A stretch of DNA of 64,000 nucleotides, taken from positions 3,658,001 through 3,722,000 of the forward strand of contig NZ_CP092365.1 in NCBI RefSeq assembly GCF_022370835.2. Direction: 5' to 3'. Source of the DNA: Mycolicibacillus parakoreensis (GTDB lineage: Bacteria > Actinomycetota > Actinomycetes > Mycobacteriales > Mycobacteriaceae). This document shows positions 12,365-20,772 of this stretch, piece by piece. The translations under genes were made by a program, and so were the position numbers. Numbering within the stretch: the stretch's first letter is position 1; every line of letters starts with the position of its first letter. The notes under the pieces were generated by a model, which saw only the letters and a program-made list of their open reading frames with translations, did no database searches and was not told the DNA's origin.

Positions 12365-12389
12365 GCGCCGGGCCCGTGGCCGAGTTGCT

Positions 12390-12407
12390 CGATTGTCGCG
12401 ATTGTCG
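12390..12407. repeat. 9-bp tandem direct repeat (CGATTGTCG)x2
   Basis: Two identical adjacent copies at 12390-12398 and 12399-12407, followed by a partial third match (CGATTACCG) at 12410. It lies between the nirD stop and the cupin start, upstream of the 8-bp inverted repeat. It may be part of the cupin-nrdZ control region; no known box was recognised. Confidence 0.5.
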
Positions 12408-12412
12408 CGCGA

Positions 12413-12808
12413 TTACCGCGCCGCGCCGATGTGCACCCGACCGTCGTCGTCGAGGCGCACCCGATACACCGGTACGGCCACCCGGGGATCGTCGAGACAC
12501 CGGCCGTCGTCGAGGTCGAAGGCCTGCTTCTGCAACGGTGAGCACACGACCCGGCGCCCGCCGCGGTCGCCGACCAGGCCGCGGGAGAGCACCGCGGCGC
12601 CGAAGAACGGATCGATGTTGCCGATGGCGCGCAGCGCCCCGTCGTCGAGGCGGAACAGCGCCGCCTGCGCGCCGCCGGCCAGCAGCACCCCCACCCCCCG
12701 GTTGGGGATCAGCCGGTCATAGCCGCAGGCGGCCGTCCACGCCGTGGCCGCGGTGGCGCCGGGGGCGTCGTCGGCGCTGCGGTGGGCGATCTCGTGGAGC
12801 AGTGTCAT
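12413..12808 (-). CDS. nirD: nitrite reductase small subunit NirD
   Basis: 131 residues. MTLLHEI at the start, WTAACGYDRLIPNRGVGVLL, ALFRLDDGALRAIGNIDPFFGAAVLSRGLVGDRGG and SPLQKQAFDLDDGRCLDDP match Mtb NirD (Rv0253). This is a Rieske fold lacking the CxH/CxxH cluster ligands, as usual for NirD, so it is the accessory subunit of siroheme NirB. NirB (Rv0252 in Mtb) is not here: the next gene upstream is divergent acr2. The catalytic subunit must be elsewhere or lost. The ATG at 12808 is preceded by GGAGAGGGG. A TAGGCT -10 on this strand (12860-12855) and a GlnR-like double box just upstream suggest nitrogen control. Confidence 0.88.
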   Translation of the reverse strand: MTLLHEIAHRSADDAPGATAATAWTAACGYDRLIPNRGVGVLLAGGAQAALFRLDDGALRAIGNIDPFFGAAVLSRGLVGDRGGRRVVCSPLQKQAFDLDDGRCLDDPRVAVPVYRVRLDDDGRVHIGAAR

Positions 12809-12870
12809 GGGTTCGTCCCCTCTCCGCGACCCGGCCGGGTCCGCGCTTGACCGCAGCCTAGGACGCCGAT

Positions 12871-12886
12871 GTTGCGCCGATGTTGC
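12871..12886 (-). promoter_or_regulatory. GlnR-type box GCAAC-n6-GCAAC upstream of nirD
   Basis: On the minus strand GCAAC-ATCGGC-GCAAC occurs with the same half-site sequence and 11-bp period as the first two half-sites of the array at 6191. The whole 11-bp unit is an exact tandem copy (12865-12875, 12876-12886). It lies directly upstream of a TAGGCT hexamer (12860-12855), in the -35 region of nirD. Confidence 0.55.
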
Positions 12887-12994
12887 CGTGGCCGCGCGCC
12901 GTGTGACATCGCGGTGACAGTGCGCACACCCCCCGGCCCCGGCACCCGACGACGCGGCCCCGGGGGCGCTGTTCGCGGTGGGCGAACACCAGGT

Positions 12995-13021
12995 GGAACT
13001 TAAGCGTGGTCGACTCAAGTT
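12995..13021 (+). promoter_or_regulatory. acr2 promoter: SigE/SigH-type elements overlapping an HspR (HAIR) site
   Basis: GGAAC at 12995-12999 and GTT at 13019-13021, with a 19-base spacer, fit the SigE/SigH consensus. Inside them, CTTAAGC-N7-ACTCAAG (12999-13019) matches the HspR inverted repeat CTTGAGT-N7-ACTCAAG with only two differences, both in the left arm. In Mtb acr2 is known to be under HspR and SigE/SigH control, so the architecture is conserved. Confidence 0.75.
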
Positions 13022-13076
13022 GAAGTGGGTGACGGCCGGATTCCCGCGGCCGAGCCGAGAACAAAAGGAGACGACG

Positions 13077-13526
13077 ATGAGCAACCTGACCCTGTGGTCG
13101 CGCCCCGCCTGGGACGTGGACCGTTTCGTGACCGACTTCTTCGGGCCGACCTTCTCCGAGGGCTGGCTGAAGACCCTGCCGGCGGCCACCAAGGCGTTCC
13201 ACCCGGCCGCCGAGACCGTGCGCGACGGCGACGACGCGCTGGTGCGCCTGGAGCTGCCCGGCGTCGACGTCGACAACGACGTCACCGTCGAGGTCGACCA
13301 CGGCCACCTGGTGGTACGCGGCGAGCGCCGCGACGAGCACGCCGAGGACACCGACGGGCGCAGGCTGCGCGAGGTCCGGTACGGGTCCTTCCGCCGGTCG
13401 TTCCGCCTGCCCGAGCACGTCACCGGGGACGCCATCTCCGCGTCGTACGACGCCGGTGTGCTGACCATCCGGGTGGCGGGGGCCTACACCGAAGCCGAGG
13501 CCGAGCGGATCGCGATCACCAAGTAA
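13077..13526 (+). CDS. hsp: Hsp20 small heat-shock protein Acr2
   Basis: 149 residues, counterpart of Rv0251c (Acr2/HrpA, 159). An aromatic N-terminal arm (LTLWSRPAWDVDRFVTDFFGP) precedes the alpha-crystallin domain (FHPAAETVRDGDDALVRLELPGVDVDNDVTVEV to ASYDAGVLTIRVAGAY) and a C-terminal ERIAITK tail carrying an I-x-I-type anchor (IAI). It acts as an ATP-independent cytosolic holdase. The ATG at 13077 follows AAAAGGAG (13063-13070). The promoter carries an HspR operator over an ECF-sigma promoter, and a strong hairpin terminator follows the stop, so it is probably a monocistronic heat/oxidative-stress gene. Confidence 0.94.
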   Translation: MSNLTLWSRPAWDVDRFVTDFFGPTFSEGWLKTLPAATKAFHPAAETVRDGDDALVRLELPGVDVDNDVTVEVDHGHLVVRGERRDEHAEDTDGRRLREVRYGSFRRSFRLPEHVTGDAISASYDAGVLTIRVAGAYTEAEAERIAITK

Positions 13527-13556
13527 GAACCCGTCCCCCAACGATCGCGACGCCGG

Positions 13557-13590
13557 AATCCGGTGGGGCGTCACGCCCCACCGGATTTTG
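13557..13590 (+). terminator. rho-independent terminator after hsp
   Basis: A perfect 14-bp stem (AATCCGGTGGGGCG at 13557-13570 with its complement at 13574-13587) and three-base loop, with the stem ending in TT and followed by TTG. It lies 30 bases after the acr2 stop. Confidence 0.7.
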
Positions 13591-13661
13591 TCGCATCGGT
13601 AACCTCGGTGCCGTACTGTGATCTGTGACACTCTCGGTCACCCGGCTGCAAGGAGCTTCCG

Positions 13662-13958
13662 TTGTCCCGCCCAACCGAATTCCTCGAACTGTACGACCTC
13701 GTCGGTGGGTTGCAGCGTTGCCTGGCGACGATCCGGGGTCGCTACACCGACGTTCCGGGCATGCAGCGCATCATCGCCGACGTCGACCGGATCGTCGCCG
13801 ACGTGGAGTTACTCGATGCCGACGCCGACGCGCTGGACCTGAGCCGCTGGACCAACCCGGCGCCGTCGGAACAGAAGGTGGTCATCCCCGACACCGAGTA
13901 CGACTACGAGTTCTGGCGCGACGTCGACGACGAGGGGGTCGGCGGCTCCCGGTTCTGA
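13662..13958 (+). CDS. conserved small protein, Rv0250c counterpart
   Basis: 98 residues. The C-terminal block IPDTEYD-EFWRDVDDEGVGG is almost identical to the end of Rv0250c, and the middle (LVGGLQRC, RIIADVDRIVADVELLDAD) aligns along its length. It is acidic, probably helical in the first two thirds, with no membrane segment and no recognised catalytic motif. The start is TTG 13662, supported by AAGGAG at 13650-13655. It is upstream of the succinate dehydrogenase 1 operon, as in Mtb, with a 115-base gap that contains a TATCCT hexamer, so it may have its own transcript. Function is unknown; a link to Sdh1 is only positional. Confidence 0.85.
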   Translation: MSRPTEFLELYDLVGGLQRCLATIRGRYTDVPGMQRIIADVDRIVADVELLDADADALDLSRWTNPAPSEQKVVIPDTEYDYEFWRDVDDEGVGGSRF

Positions 13959-14073
13959 TCCCCACCGGGGCTCGCGGTCGCGATCGGCCCACCGGCTGAT
14001 CGGGACCCAAACGCCACGGGCGGGAGTGATTTGAGTATCCTCCGATGAGCCCACGTGAAGAGGATCACCTTTT

Positions 14074-14895
14074 ATGAGCGCACCCGCCGTAAACCGTCCC
14101 GCCACCGGCGTTTTCTCCCCCAGCCGTGCCGACATCCCCGCCCGCACCCTGCGCACCGACCGGTGGTGGCTGCAGCCGCTGATGGTCAACCTGGGCCTGG
14201 CGGCGTTCATCGTCTACGCCACCGTCCGCGCCTTCTGGGGCCGCGACTACTGGGTGGCCGACTACCACTATCTGACCCCGTTCTACTCGCCGTGCGTCAG
14301 CTCGAAGTGCGTCGAGGGGGCCAGCCATCTCGGGGTGTGGTTCGGCGCGTTCCCGCCGTGGATCCCGATGGGGTCGCTGGTGCTGCCGATCCTGCTGCTG
14401 TTCCGGTTGACCTGCTACTACTACCGCAAGGCCTACTACCGCTCGGTGTGGCAGTCCCCGACCGGGTGCGCGGTGCCCGAGCCGCGCGGCGCCTACACCG
14501 GCGAGACCCGGTTCCCGTTGATCGTGCAGAACGGGCACCGCTACTTCTTCTATCTGGCCTCGCTGATCCTGCTGCTCAACACCTACGACGCGATCGTGGC
14601 GTTTCACTCCCCGACCGGGTTCGGGTTCGGGTTGGGCAACGTGATCCTGGTCGCCAACGTGACGCTGCTGTGGGCCTACACCGGCGGCTGCCACTCCTGC
14701 CGCCACGTGCTGGGCGGACGGCTCAAGCATTTCTCCAAACACCCGGTGCGCTACTGGCTGTGGACGAAGATCTCCTGGTTCAACGCCCGGCACATGACGT
14801 TCGCCTGGATCACCCTGGGCACCCTGGCGTTCACCGACTTCTACATCTGGATGGTGGCCAGCGGAACGATCAGCGATCTGCGGTTCGTCGGCTGA
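14074..14895 (+). CDS. Sdh1 membrane anchor subunit (SdhC-like, Rv0249c)
   Basis: 273 residues, exactly the length of Rv0249c. Five or so membrane segments are visible (e.g. LMVNLGLAAFIVYATVRAF, LVLPILLLF, YFFYLASLILLL, NVILVANVTLLW, FAWITLGTLAF). Conserved histidines in VQNGHRYFFY, GGCHSCRHVLGG and FNARHMTF are candidates for haem b ligation. It anchors the SdhAB dimer to the membrane and passes electrons to menaquinone. It is the first gene of a three-gene operon (sdhC-like, sdhA, sdhB). The ATG at 14074 follows GAAGAGG. Sdh1 in mycobacteria is the succinate dehydrogenase suited to carbon limitation; this is family knowledge. Confidence 0.9.
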   Translation: MSAPAVNRPATGVFSPSRADIPARTLRTDRWWLQPLMVNLGLAAFIVYATVRAFWGRDYWVADYHYLTPFYSPCVSSKCVEGASHLGVWFGAFPPWIPMGSLVLPILLLFRLTCYYYRKAYYRSVWQSPTGCAVPEPRGAYTGETRFPLIVQNGHRYFFYLASLILLLNTYDAIVAFHSPTGFGFGLGNVILVANVTLLWAYTGGCHSCRHVLGGRLKHFSKHPVRYWLWTKISWFNARHMTFAWITLGTLAFTDFYIWMVASGTISDLRFVG

Positions 14896-14937
14896 GCCGC
14901 CACGACCCGGTGACGAACAAACGACGAGCGAGGTTTC

Positions 14938-16860
14938 ATGGTTGAGGTCGAACGGCACTCCTACGACGTGGTCGTCATCGGTGCCGGAGGCGCGGGCTTG
15001 CGCGCGGTCATCGAGGCGCGCGAACGCGGCCTGAAGGTGGCGGTGGTGTGCAAATCGCTGTTCGGCAAGGCCCACACGGTGATGGCCGAGGGCGGTTGCG
15101 CGGCCTCGATGGGCAACGTCAACGACAAGGACAACTGGCAGGTCCACTTCGGCGACACCATGCGCGGCGGCAAGTTCCTCAACAACTGGCGGATGGCCGA
15201 ACTGCACGCCAAGGAGGCCCCCGACCGGGTCTGGGAACTGGAGACCTACGGGGCGCTGTTCGACCGCACCGCCGACGGCCGGATCAGCCAGCGCAACTTC
15301 GGCGGGCACACCTATCCGCGGCTGGCCCACGTCGGTGACCGCACCGGACTGGAGTTGATCCGCACCATGCAGCAGAAGATCGTCTCGCTGCAACAGCGCG
15401 ACAAGGCCGAGTTCGGCGACTACGAGGCCCGGATCAAGGTGTTCATGGAGTGCACCGTCACCGAACTGCTCAAGGACGGGGACCGCATCGCCGGGGCGTT
15501 CGGCTACTGGCGCGAGTCCGGCCGCTACATCCTGTTCGAGGCGCCGGCGGTGGTGTTGGCCACCGGCGGGATCGGCAAATCGTTCAAGGTGACCTCGAAC
15601 TCCTGGGAGTACACCGGCGACGGGCATGCGCTGGCGCTGCGGGCCGGGGCGTCGCTGATCAACATGGAGTTCGTCCAGTTCCACCCGACCGGCATGGTCT
15701 GGCCGCCGAGTGTGAAGGGCATCCTGGTCACCGAGGGGGTGCGCGGCGACGGCGGGGTGCTGAAGAACTCCGAGGACTCGCGGTTCATGTTCGACTACAT
15801 CCCGCCGGTGTTCAAAGGCCAGTACGCCGAGACCGAGGACGAGGCCGACCAGTGGCTCAAGGACAACGACTCGGCGCGGCGCACCCCGGACCTGCTGCCC
15901 CGCGACGAGGTGGCCCGGGCCATCAACGCCGAGGTGAAGGCCGGCCGCGGCTCCCCGCACGGCGGGGTCTACCTCGACATCGCCTCCCGGCTGCCGACCG
16001 AGACCATCAAACGCCGGCTGCCGTCGATGTATCACCAGTTCATGGAGCTCGCCGAGGTCGACATCACCAAGGACCCGATGGAGGTCGGCCCGACCTGCCA
16101 CTACGTGATGGGCGGCATCGAGGTCGACCCGGACACCGGGGCCGCCACCACCGCGGGCCTGTTCGCCGCCGGGGAGTGCTCCGGGGGCATGCACGGCTCC
16201 AACCGGCTCGGCGGCAACTCGCTGTCGGATCTGCTGGTGTTCGGCCGCCGGGCCGGGCTGGGCGCTGCCGACTACGTCCAGCGGCTCACCGAGCGACCGG
16301 TTGTCGACCCGGAGTCGGTGCGCGCCGCGGCGACCCTGGCGGTGGCACCGTTCAACGGACCGCCGCAGGGCTCCGGTGCCGCGCCGGAGAATCCCTACAC
16401 GCTGCACACCGAGTTGCAGGAGTCGATGAACGAGCTGGTCGGCATCATCCGCAACGCCGACGAGATGCGCCGCGCGATGGGCAAACTCGACGAACTCAAG
16501 GCGCGGTTCGCCAATATCGCCGTGGAGGGCCACCGCCAGTTCAACCCCGGGTGGCATCTGGCGATCGACCTGCGCAACATGCTGCTGGTCAGCGAGTGCG
16601 TCGCCAAGGCGGCGCTCGAGCGCACCGAGAGCCGCGGCGGGCACACCCGCGACGACCACCCGTCGATGGACCCGCAGTGGCGCCGCACCCTGCTGGTGTG
16701 CCGCAGCGACAACGACGACCCGGTGGTGCCGCATGTCAGCGTCACCGCCGAAACACAGCCACCGGTGCGCGACGACCTGCTGGAGCTGTTTGAGATCGAG
16801 GAGTTGGAGAAGTACTTCACCGAGGAAGAGCTGGCGAACCATCCGGGCCGCAGGACCTAG
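14938..16860 (+). CDS. sdhA: succinate dehydrogenase 1 flavoprotein subunit
   Basis: 640 residues (Rv0248c is 646). The N-terminal FAD motif DVVVIGAGGAGLRAVIEA is followed by HTVMAEGGCAASMGN, the region of covalent FAD attachment in this family. Active-site elements FVQFHPTGM and LVTEGVRGDGGVL, the GxECSGGMHGSNRLGGNSL motif and the C-terminal RTESRGGHTRDDHP are all present, so the enzyme looks intact. It oxidises succinate to fumarate at the cytoplasmic face of the membrane. It starts 42 bases after the anchor gene and is followed by sdhB after 40 bases. The ATG is preceded by GCGAGG. Confidence 0.95.
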   Translation: MVEVERHSYDVVVIGAGGAGLRAVIEARERGLKVAVVCKSLFGKAHTVMAEGGCAASMGNVNDKDNWQVHFGDTMRGGKFLNNWRMAELHAKEAPDRVWELETYGALFDRTADGRISQRNFGGHTYPRLAHVGDRTGLELIRTMQQKIVSLQQRDKAEFGDYEARIKVFMECTVTELLKDGDRIAGAFGYWRESGRYILFEAPAVVLATGGIGKSFKVTSNSWEYTGDGHALALRAGASLINMEFVQFHPTGMVWPPSVKGILVTEGVRGDGGVLKNSEDSRFMFDYIPPVFKGQYAETEDEADQWLKDNDSARRTPDLLPRDEVARAINAEVKAGRGSPHGGVYLDIASRLPTETIKRRLPSMYHQFMELAEVDITKDPMEVGPTCHYVMGGIEVDPDTGAATTAGLFAAGECSGGMHGSNRLGGNSLSDLLVFGRRAGLGAADYVQRLTERPVVDPESVRAAATLAVAPFNGPPQGSGAAPENPYTLHTELQESMNELVGIIRNADEMRRAMGKLDELKARFANIAVEGHRQFNPGWHLAIDLRNMLLVSECVAKAALERTESRGGHTRDDHPSMDPQWRRTLLVCRSDNDDPVVPHVSVTAETQPPVRDDLLELFEIEELEKYFTEEELANHPGRRT

Positions 16861-16900
16861 ATGCGGCGCACCGACCACGAGGCGGGAAGGGGCAGTGCCC

Positions 16901-17647
16901 ATGACCTATGACGCACACATGCAGGTGTGGCGCGGCGACGAGAACGGCGGCGAACTCCAGGATTTCACCGTGGAGGCCAACGAGGGCGAGGTGGTGCTCG
17001 ACGTCATCCACCGACTGCAGGCCACCCAGGCCCCCGACCTGGCGGTGCGGTGGAACTGCAAGGCCGGCAAGTGCGGGTCGTGCTCGGCGGAGATCAACGG
17101 CCGGCCGCGGCTGACCTGCATGACCCGGATGTCGAGCTTCGAGCCGGACGAGACGGTGACCGTGACCCCGATGCGGACCTTCCCGGTCATCCGCGATTTG
17201 GTCACCGACGTCTCCTACAACTACGAGAAGGCGCGCGAGATCCCGTCGTTCACCCCGCCGAAGGACCTCCGGCCCGGCGAGTACCGGATGGATCAGCGCG
17301 ACGTGGAACGCTCCCAGGAGTTCCGCAAGTGCATCGAGTGTTTTCTGTGCCAGGACGTCTGCCACGTCATCCGCGACCACGAGTCGAACAAGAAGAACTA
17401 CGCCGGACCGCGGTTTTTCATCCGGATCGCCGAGTTGGAGATGCACCCGCTCGACGAGGGCGACCGCCGCGATCTGTCCCAGGACGAGGCCGGGCTGGGC
17501 ATGTGCAACATCACCAAGTGCTGCACCGAGGTCTGCCCGGAGGGCATCAAGATCACCGACAACGCGATCATCCCGATGAAGGAGCGCGTCGCCGGGCACC
17601 GCTACGACCCGATCGTGTGGCTGGGCAACAAACTGTTCCGCCGCTAA
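16901..17647 (+). CDS. sdhB: succinate dehydrogenase 1 iron-sulfur subunit
   Basis: 248 residues, the length of Rv0247c. The plant-type [2Fe-2S] ligands appear in CKAGKCGSC...LTC (~residues 51-75), and the two C-terminal cluster motifs CIECFLCQDVCH and CNITKCCTEVCPEG provide the cysteines for the [4Fe-4S] and [3Fe-4S] centres. It relays electrons from SdhA FAD to quinone. ATG 16901 has GGGAAGGGG upstream and matches the family start; a GTG six bases earlier is also possible. Last gene of the sdh operon; the flavin reductase gene converges on it 16 bases after the stop. Confidence 0.95.
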   Translation: MTYDAHMQVWRGDENGGELQDFTVEANEGEVVLDVIHRLQATQAPDLAVRWNCKAGKCGSCSAEINGRPRLTCMTRMSSFEPDETVTVTPMRTFPVIRDLVTDVSYNYEKAREIPSFTPPKDLRPGEYRMDQRDVERSQEFRKCIECFLCQDVCHVIRDHESNKKNYAGPRFFIRIAELEMHPLDEGDRRDLSQDEAGLGMCNITKCCTEVCPEGIKITDNAIIPMKERVAGHRYDPIVWLGNKLFRR

Positions 17648-17663
17648 CCGCGCGCGGCCGGGC

Positions 17664-18212
<549 letters not shown>

Positions 18213-18324
18213 CTACCCGCCCCGCCCCGGCGTCGAACGCGGCCCACGGCCCGTTCCGGCGGGACCGCTGCGCGCCCGCCGGCGCCGTCATCGGTCCAGG
18301 TCATCTCGAATGTTCCCAGCTCAG

Positions 18325-18336
18325 CCAACCAGTTGG
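18325..18336. promoter_or_regulatory. inverted repeat CCAAC-CA-GTTGG upstream of fadE5
   Basis: Five-base perfect arms, with an AAC-N2-GTT core like that of TetR-type lipid regulators such as KstR, but the outer T/A of the KstR consensus are missing. It lies ~150 bases upstream of the fadE5 start. Binding protein unknown. Confidence 0.4.
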
Positions 18337-18415
18337 TTAGTTAGCGGGTAAAATCTTGCTCACATTTGCGCCCATCCGCTTGCACCGCGATTACCGAGCG
18401 GTTACCTTAGGCGCT

Positions 18416-18431
18416 GTTACTGGTGGGTAAC
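18416..18431. promoter_or_regulatory. inverted repeat GTTAC-N6-GTAAC upstream of fadE5
   Basis: Perfect five-base arms 50-66 bases upstream of the fadE5 start. A further GGGTA...TACCC pairing with AACTT/AAGT arms overlaps it (18425-18447). It likely belongs to the fadE5 operator/promoter region. The TTAC/GTAA core recalls the palindrome in the fadA2-fabG4 region. Confidence 0.4.
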
Positions 18432-18481
18432 TTAATCCGAAGTACCCAACCGCAGTGGCGTTCTCATCGAGGAGGAGAGTC

Positions 18482-20317
18482 GTGAGCCACTACAGAAGCA
18501 ATGTGCGTGACCAGGTATTCAACCTGTTCGAGGTCTTCGGCGTGGACCGGGCGCTCGGCGAGGGGGAGTTCAGCGACCTCGACGTCGACACCGCCACCGA
18601 GATGCTCACCGAGATGAGCCGGCTGGCCGAGGGGCCGATCGCCGACTCGTTCGTCGACGGCGACCGCAATCCCCCGGTGTTCGACCCCGAGACCCACAGC
18701 GTGACCCTGCCCGAGCCGTTCAAGAACTCGGTGCGCGCCACCATCGAGGCCGGCTGGGACAAGGCGGGCCTCGACGAGGCCCTCGGCGGTCTGCCGATGC
18801 CCAAGTCGCTGATGTGGTCGCTGCACGAGCACATCCTGGGCGCCAACCCGGCGGTGTGGATGTACGCCGGCGGCGCTGGTTTCGCCAACATCCTCTACCA
18901 CCTGGGCACCGAGGAGCAGAAGCAGTGGGCGATCACCGCCGCCGAGCGCGGCTGGGGCTCGACCATGGTGCTCACCGAGCCCGACGCCGGCTCCGACGTG
19001 GGCGCCGGGCGCACCAAGGCGGTCCAGCAGGACGACGGCTCCTGGCACATCGACGGGGTGAAGCGGTTCATCACCTCGGCGGACTCCGACGACCTGTTCG
19101 AGAACATCTTCCACCTGGTGCTGGCCCGCCCCGAGGGCGCCGGCCCGGGCACCAAGGGGCTGTCGCTGTTCTTCGTGCCGAAGATCCTGTTCGACTTCTC
19201 CACCGGCGAGCTCGGTGAGCGCAACGGGGTGTTCGTCACCAACATCGAGCACAAGATGGGCTTGAAGGTGTCGACGACCTGCGAGTTGACCTTCGGCCAG
19301 CACGGGGTGCCCGCCAAGGGCTGGCTGGTCGGCGAGGTCCACAGCGGCATCGCGCAGATGTTCGACGTCATCGAGCAGGCCCGCATGATGGTCGGCACCA
19401 AGGCCATCGCGACCCTGTCCACCGGCTACCTCAACGCGTTGGACTACGCCAAGGAGCGGGTGCAGGGCGCGGACCTGACCCAGATGACCGACAAGACCGC
19501 CCCGCGCGTCACCATCACCCACCACCCGGACGTCCGGCGGTCGCTGATGACCCAGAAGGCCTACGCCGAGGGGCTGCGCGCGCTCTACGTCTACACCGCG
19601 ACCTACCAGGACGCGGCGGTGGCCAAGGCGGTGCACGACATCGACGCCGACCTGGCGGTCAAGGTCAACGACCTGATGCTGCCGATCGTCAAGGGCGTCG
19701 GCTCCGAGCAGGCCTACGCCAAGCTCACCGAGAGCCTGCAGACGCTCGGCGGGTCCGGCTTCCTGCAGGACTACCCGATCGAGCAGTACATCCGCGACGC
19801 CAAGATCGACTCGCTGTATGAGGGCACCACCGCGATCCAGGCGCAGGACTTCTTCTTCCGCAAGATCATCCGGGACAAGGGGGTGGCCCTGGGCCACGTG
19901 GCCGGGCAGATCGAGGCGTTCGCCACCAGCGAGTCGGGCAACGGCCGGCTCAAGACCGAGCGCGAGCTGTTGGGCACGGCGTTGGAGGACGTGCAGGGCA
20001 TGGCCGCTGCACTGACCGGCTACCTGATGGCCGCCCAGGAGGAGGTCTCCTCGGTCTACAAGGTGGGCCTGGGTTCGGTGCGGTTTTTGATGGCCGTCGG
20101 TGACCTGGTGATCGGCTGGCTGCTGCTCAAGCAGGCCGCGGTGGCCCTCGAGGCGCTCGACGCCGGGGCCAGCGGTGAGGACAAGGCGTTCTACGAGGGC
20201 AAGGTCGGCGTCGCGTCGTTCTTCGCCAAGAACTTCCTGCCGCTGCTGTCGAGCACCCGCTCGGTCATCGAGACCCTCGACACCGACATCATGGAACTCG
20301 ACGAGGCGGCCTTCTGA
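18482..20317 (+). CDS. fadE5: acyl-CoA dehydrogenase FadE5
   Basis: 611 residues, identical in length and highly similar throughout to Mtb FadE5 (Rv0244c): [74 protein letters not shown], and the C-terminal [10 protein letters not shown]...[10 protein letters not shown]. The enzyme introduces the alpha-beta double bond in acyl-CoAs (FAD-dependent, cytosolic); FadE5 has broad chain-length tolerance. [16 protein letters not shown] supplies the FAD-contacting segment of this subfamily. GTG 18482 is preceded by GAGGAGGAGAG. A strong hairpin follows the stop. A divergent paralogue lies at 45765-47603. The fadA2/fabG4/htdX genes downstream supply later steps of acyl chain processing. Confidence 0.96.
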   Translation: MSHYRSNVRDQVFNLFEVFGVDRALGEGEFSDLDVDTATEMLTEMSRLAEGPIADSFVDGDRNPPVFDPETHSVTLPEPFKNSVRATIEAGWDKAGLDEALGGLPMPKSLMWSLHEHILGANPAVWMYAGGAGFANILYHLGTEEQKQWAITAAERGWGSTMVLTEPDAGSDVGAGRTKAVQQDDGSWHIDGVKRFITSADSDDLFENIFHLVLARPEGAGPGTKGLSLFFVPKILFDFSTGELGERNGVFVTNIEHKMGLKVSTTCELTFGQHGVPAKGWLVGEVHSGIAQMFDVIEQARMMVGTKAIATLSTGYLNALDYAKERVQGADLTQMTDKTAPRVTITHHPDVRRSLMTQKAYAEGLRALYVYTATYQDAAVAKAVHDIDADLAVKVNDLMLPIVKGVGSEQAYAKLTESLQTLGGSGFLQDYPIEQYIRDAKIDSLYEGTTAIQAQDFFFRKIIRDKGVALGHVAGQIEAFATSESGNGRLKTERELLGTALEDVQGMAAALTGYLMAAQEEVSSVYKVGLGSVRFLMAVGDLVIGWLLLKQAAVALEALDAGASGEDKAFYEGKVGVASFFAKNFLPLLSSTRSVIETLDTDIMELDEAAF

Positions 20318-20338
20318 TCGGCTGCCGCAGAGGTTGAC

Positions 20339-20367
20339 GTGGGCCCCGGGTGTTCCCCGGGGCCCAC
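20339..20367 (+). terminator. hairpin terminator after fadE5
   Basis: A 12-bp perfect GC stem (20339-20350 with 20356-20367) and five-base loop, 21 bases after the fadE5 stop. There is no T-run, as is common for mycobacterial terminators. Confidence 0.6.
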
Positions 20368-20495
20368 TGACGTCATCGGGCCGATGTCATCGGGCGCCGG
20401 CGCGCACGCGCTATCGGGTCTCGGCGCGCTACCCGCTGAGCGGGTGAACACAGCCGGCGCGGGCCCGTTCACCGGCCCGCGCGCCGCACTCACTG

Positions 20496-20567
20496 CTGAG
20501 ATCGACAGCCCAGCGGACATACGGGCCTCCCATCGCAGGGGTGTGTCCGCTGGGCTGTCGATCTCAG
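20496..20567. repeat. 24-bp perfect inverted repeat with 24-base loop
   Basis: Arms at 20496-20519 (starts CTGAGATCGACAG) and 20544-20567 are exact reverse complements over 24 bases. It sits between convergent genes, 180 bases after fadE5 and 515 bases before the end of fadA2. Possible roles are a bidirectional terminator or a dispersed palindromic element. Confidence 0.85.
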
Positions 20568-20772
20568 TACGCACCCGCGCTCTCGCCCGCCGCGGCGTGT
20601 GTCACTCGTGGCAGGTGGGGCGTAACTGGCAGGCGGGGCGCAGGCGGGGCGCAGCGGGGCGTCGCCGCCGCGGTGGCCGGTCAACACCGACCGGCGTGGC
20701 GGCCCACGCGCTCACCGCCACCCCGAGGTGACCGGGAGCTAAGACATCGGTTCACAACCGGATTGCTAAGGG

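Noticed and set aside
14045..14077. Ten-codon leader peptide (ATG 14045, stop overlapping the sdh anchor ATG)
   Set aside because: The only nearby -10 (TATCCT, 14036-14041) would place the transcription start after this ATG, it lacks its own ribosome site, and the sequence looks like the ribosome-binding region of the sdh gene.
20597..20660. Possible CRISPR-like or minisatellite run of GGGGCG repeats
   Set aside because: The units are short, irregularly spaced (about 8-22 bases) and differ; there are no spacers of constant length and no cas genes in the window.
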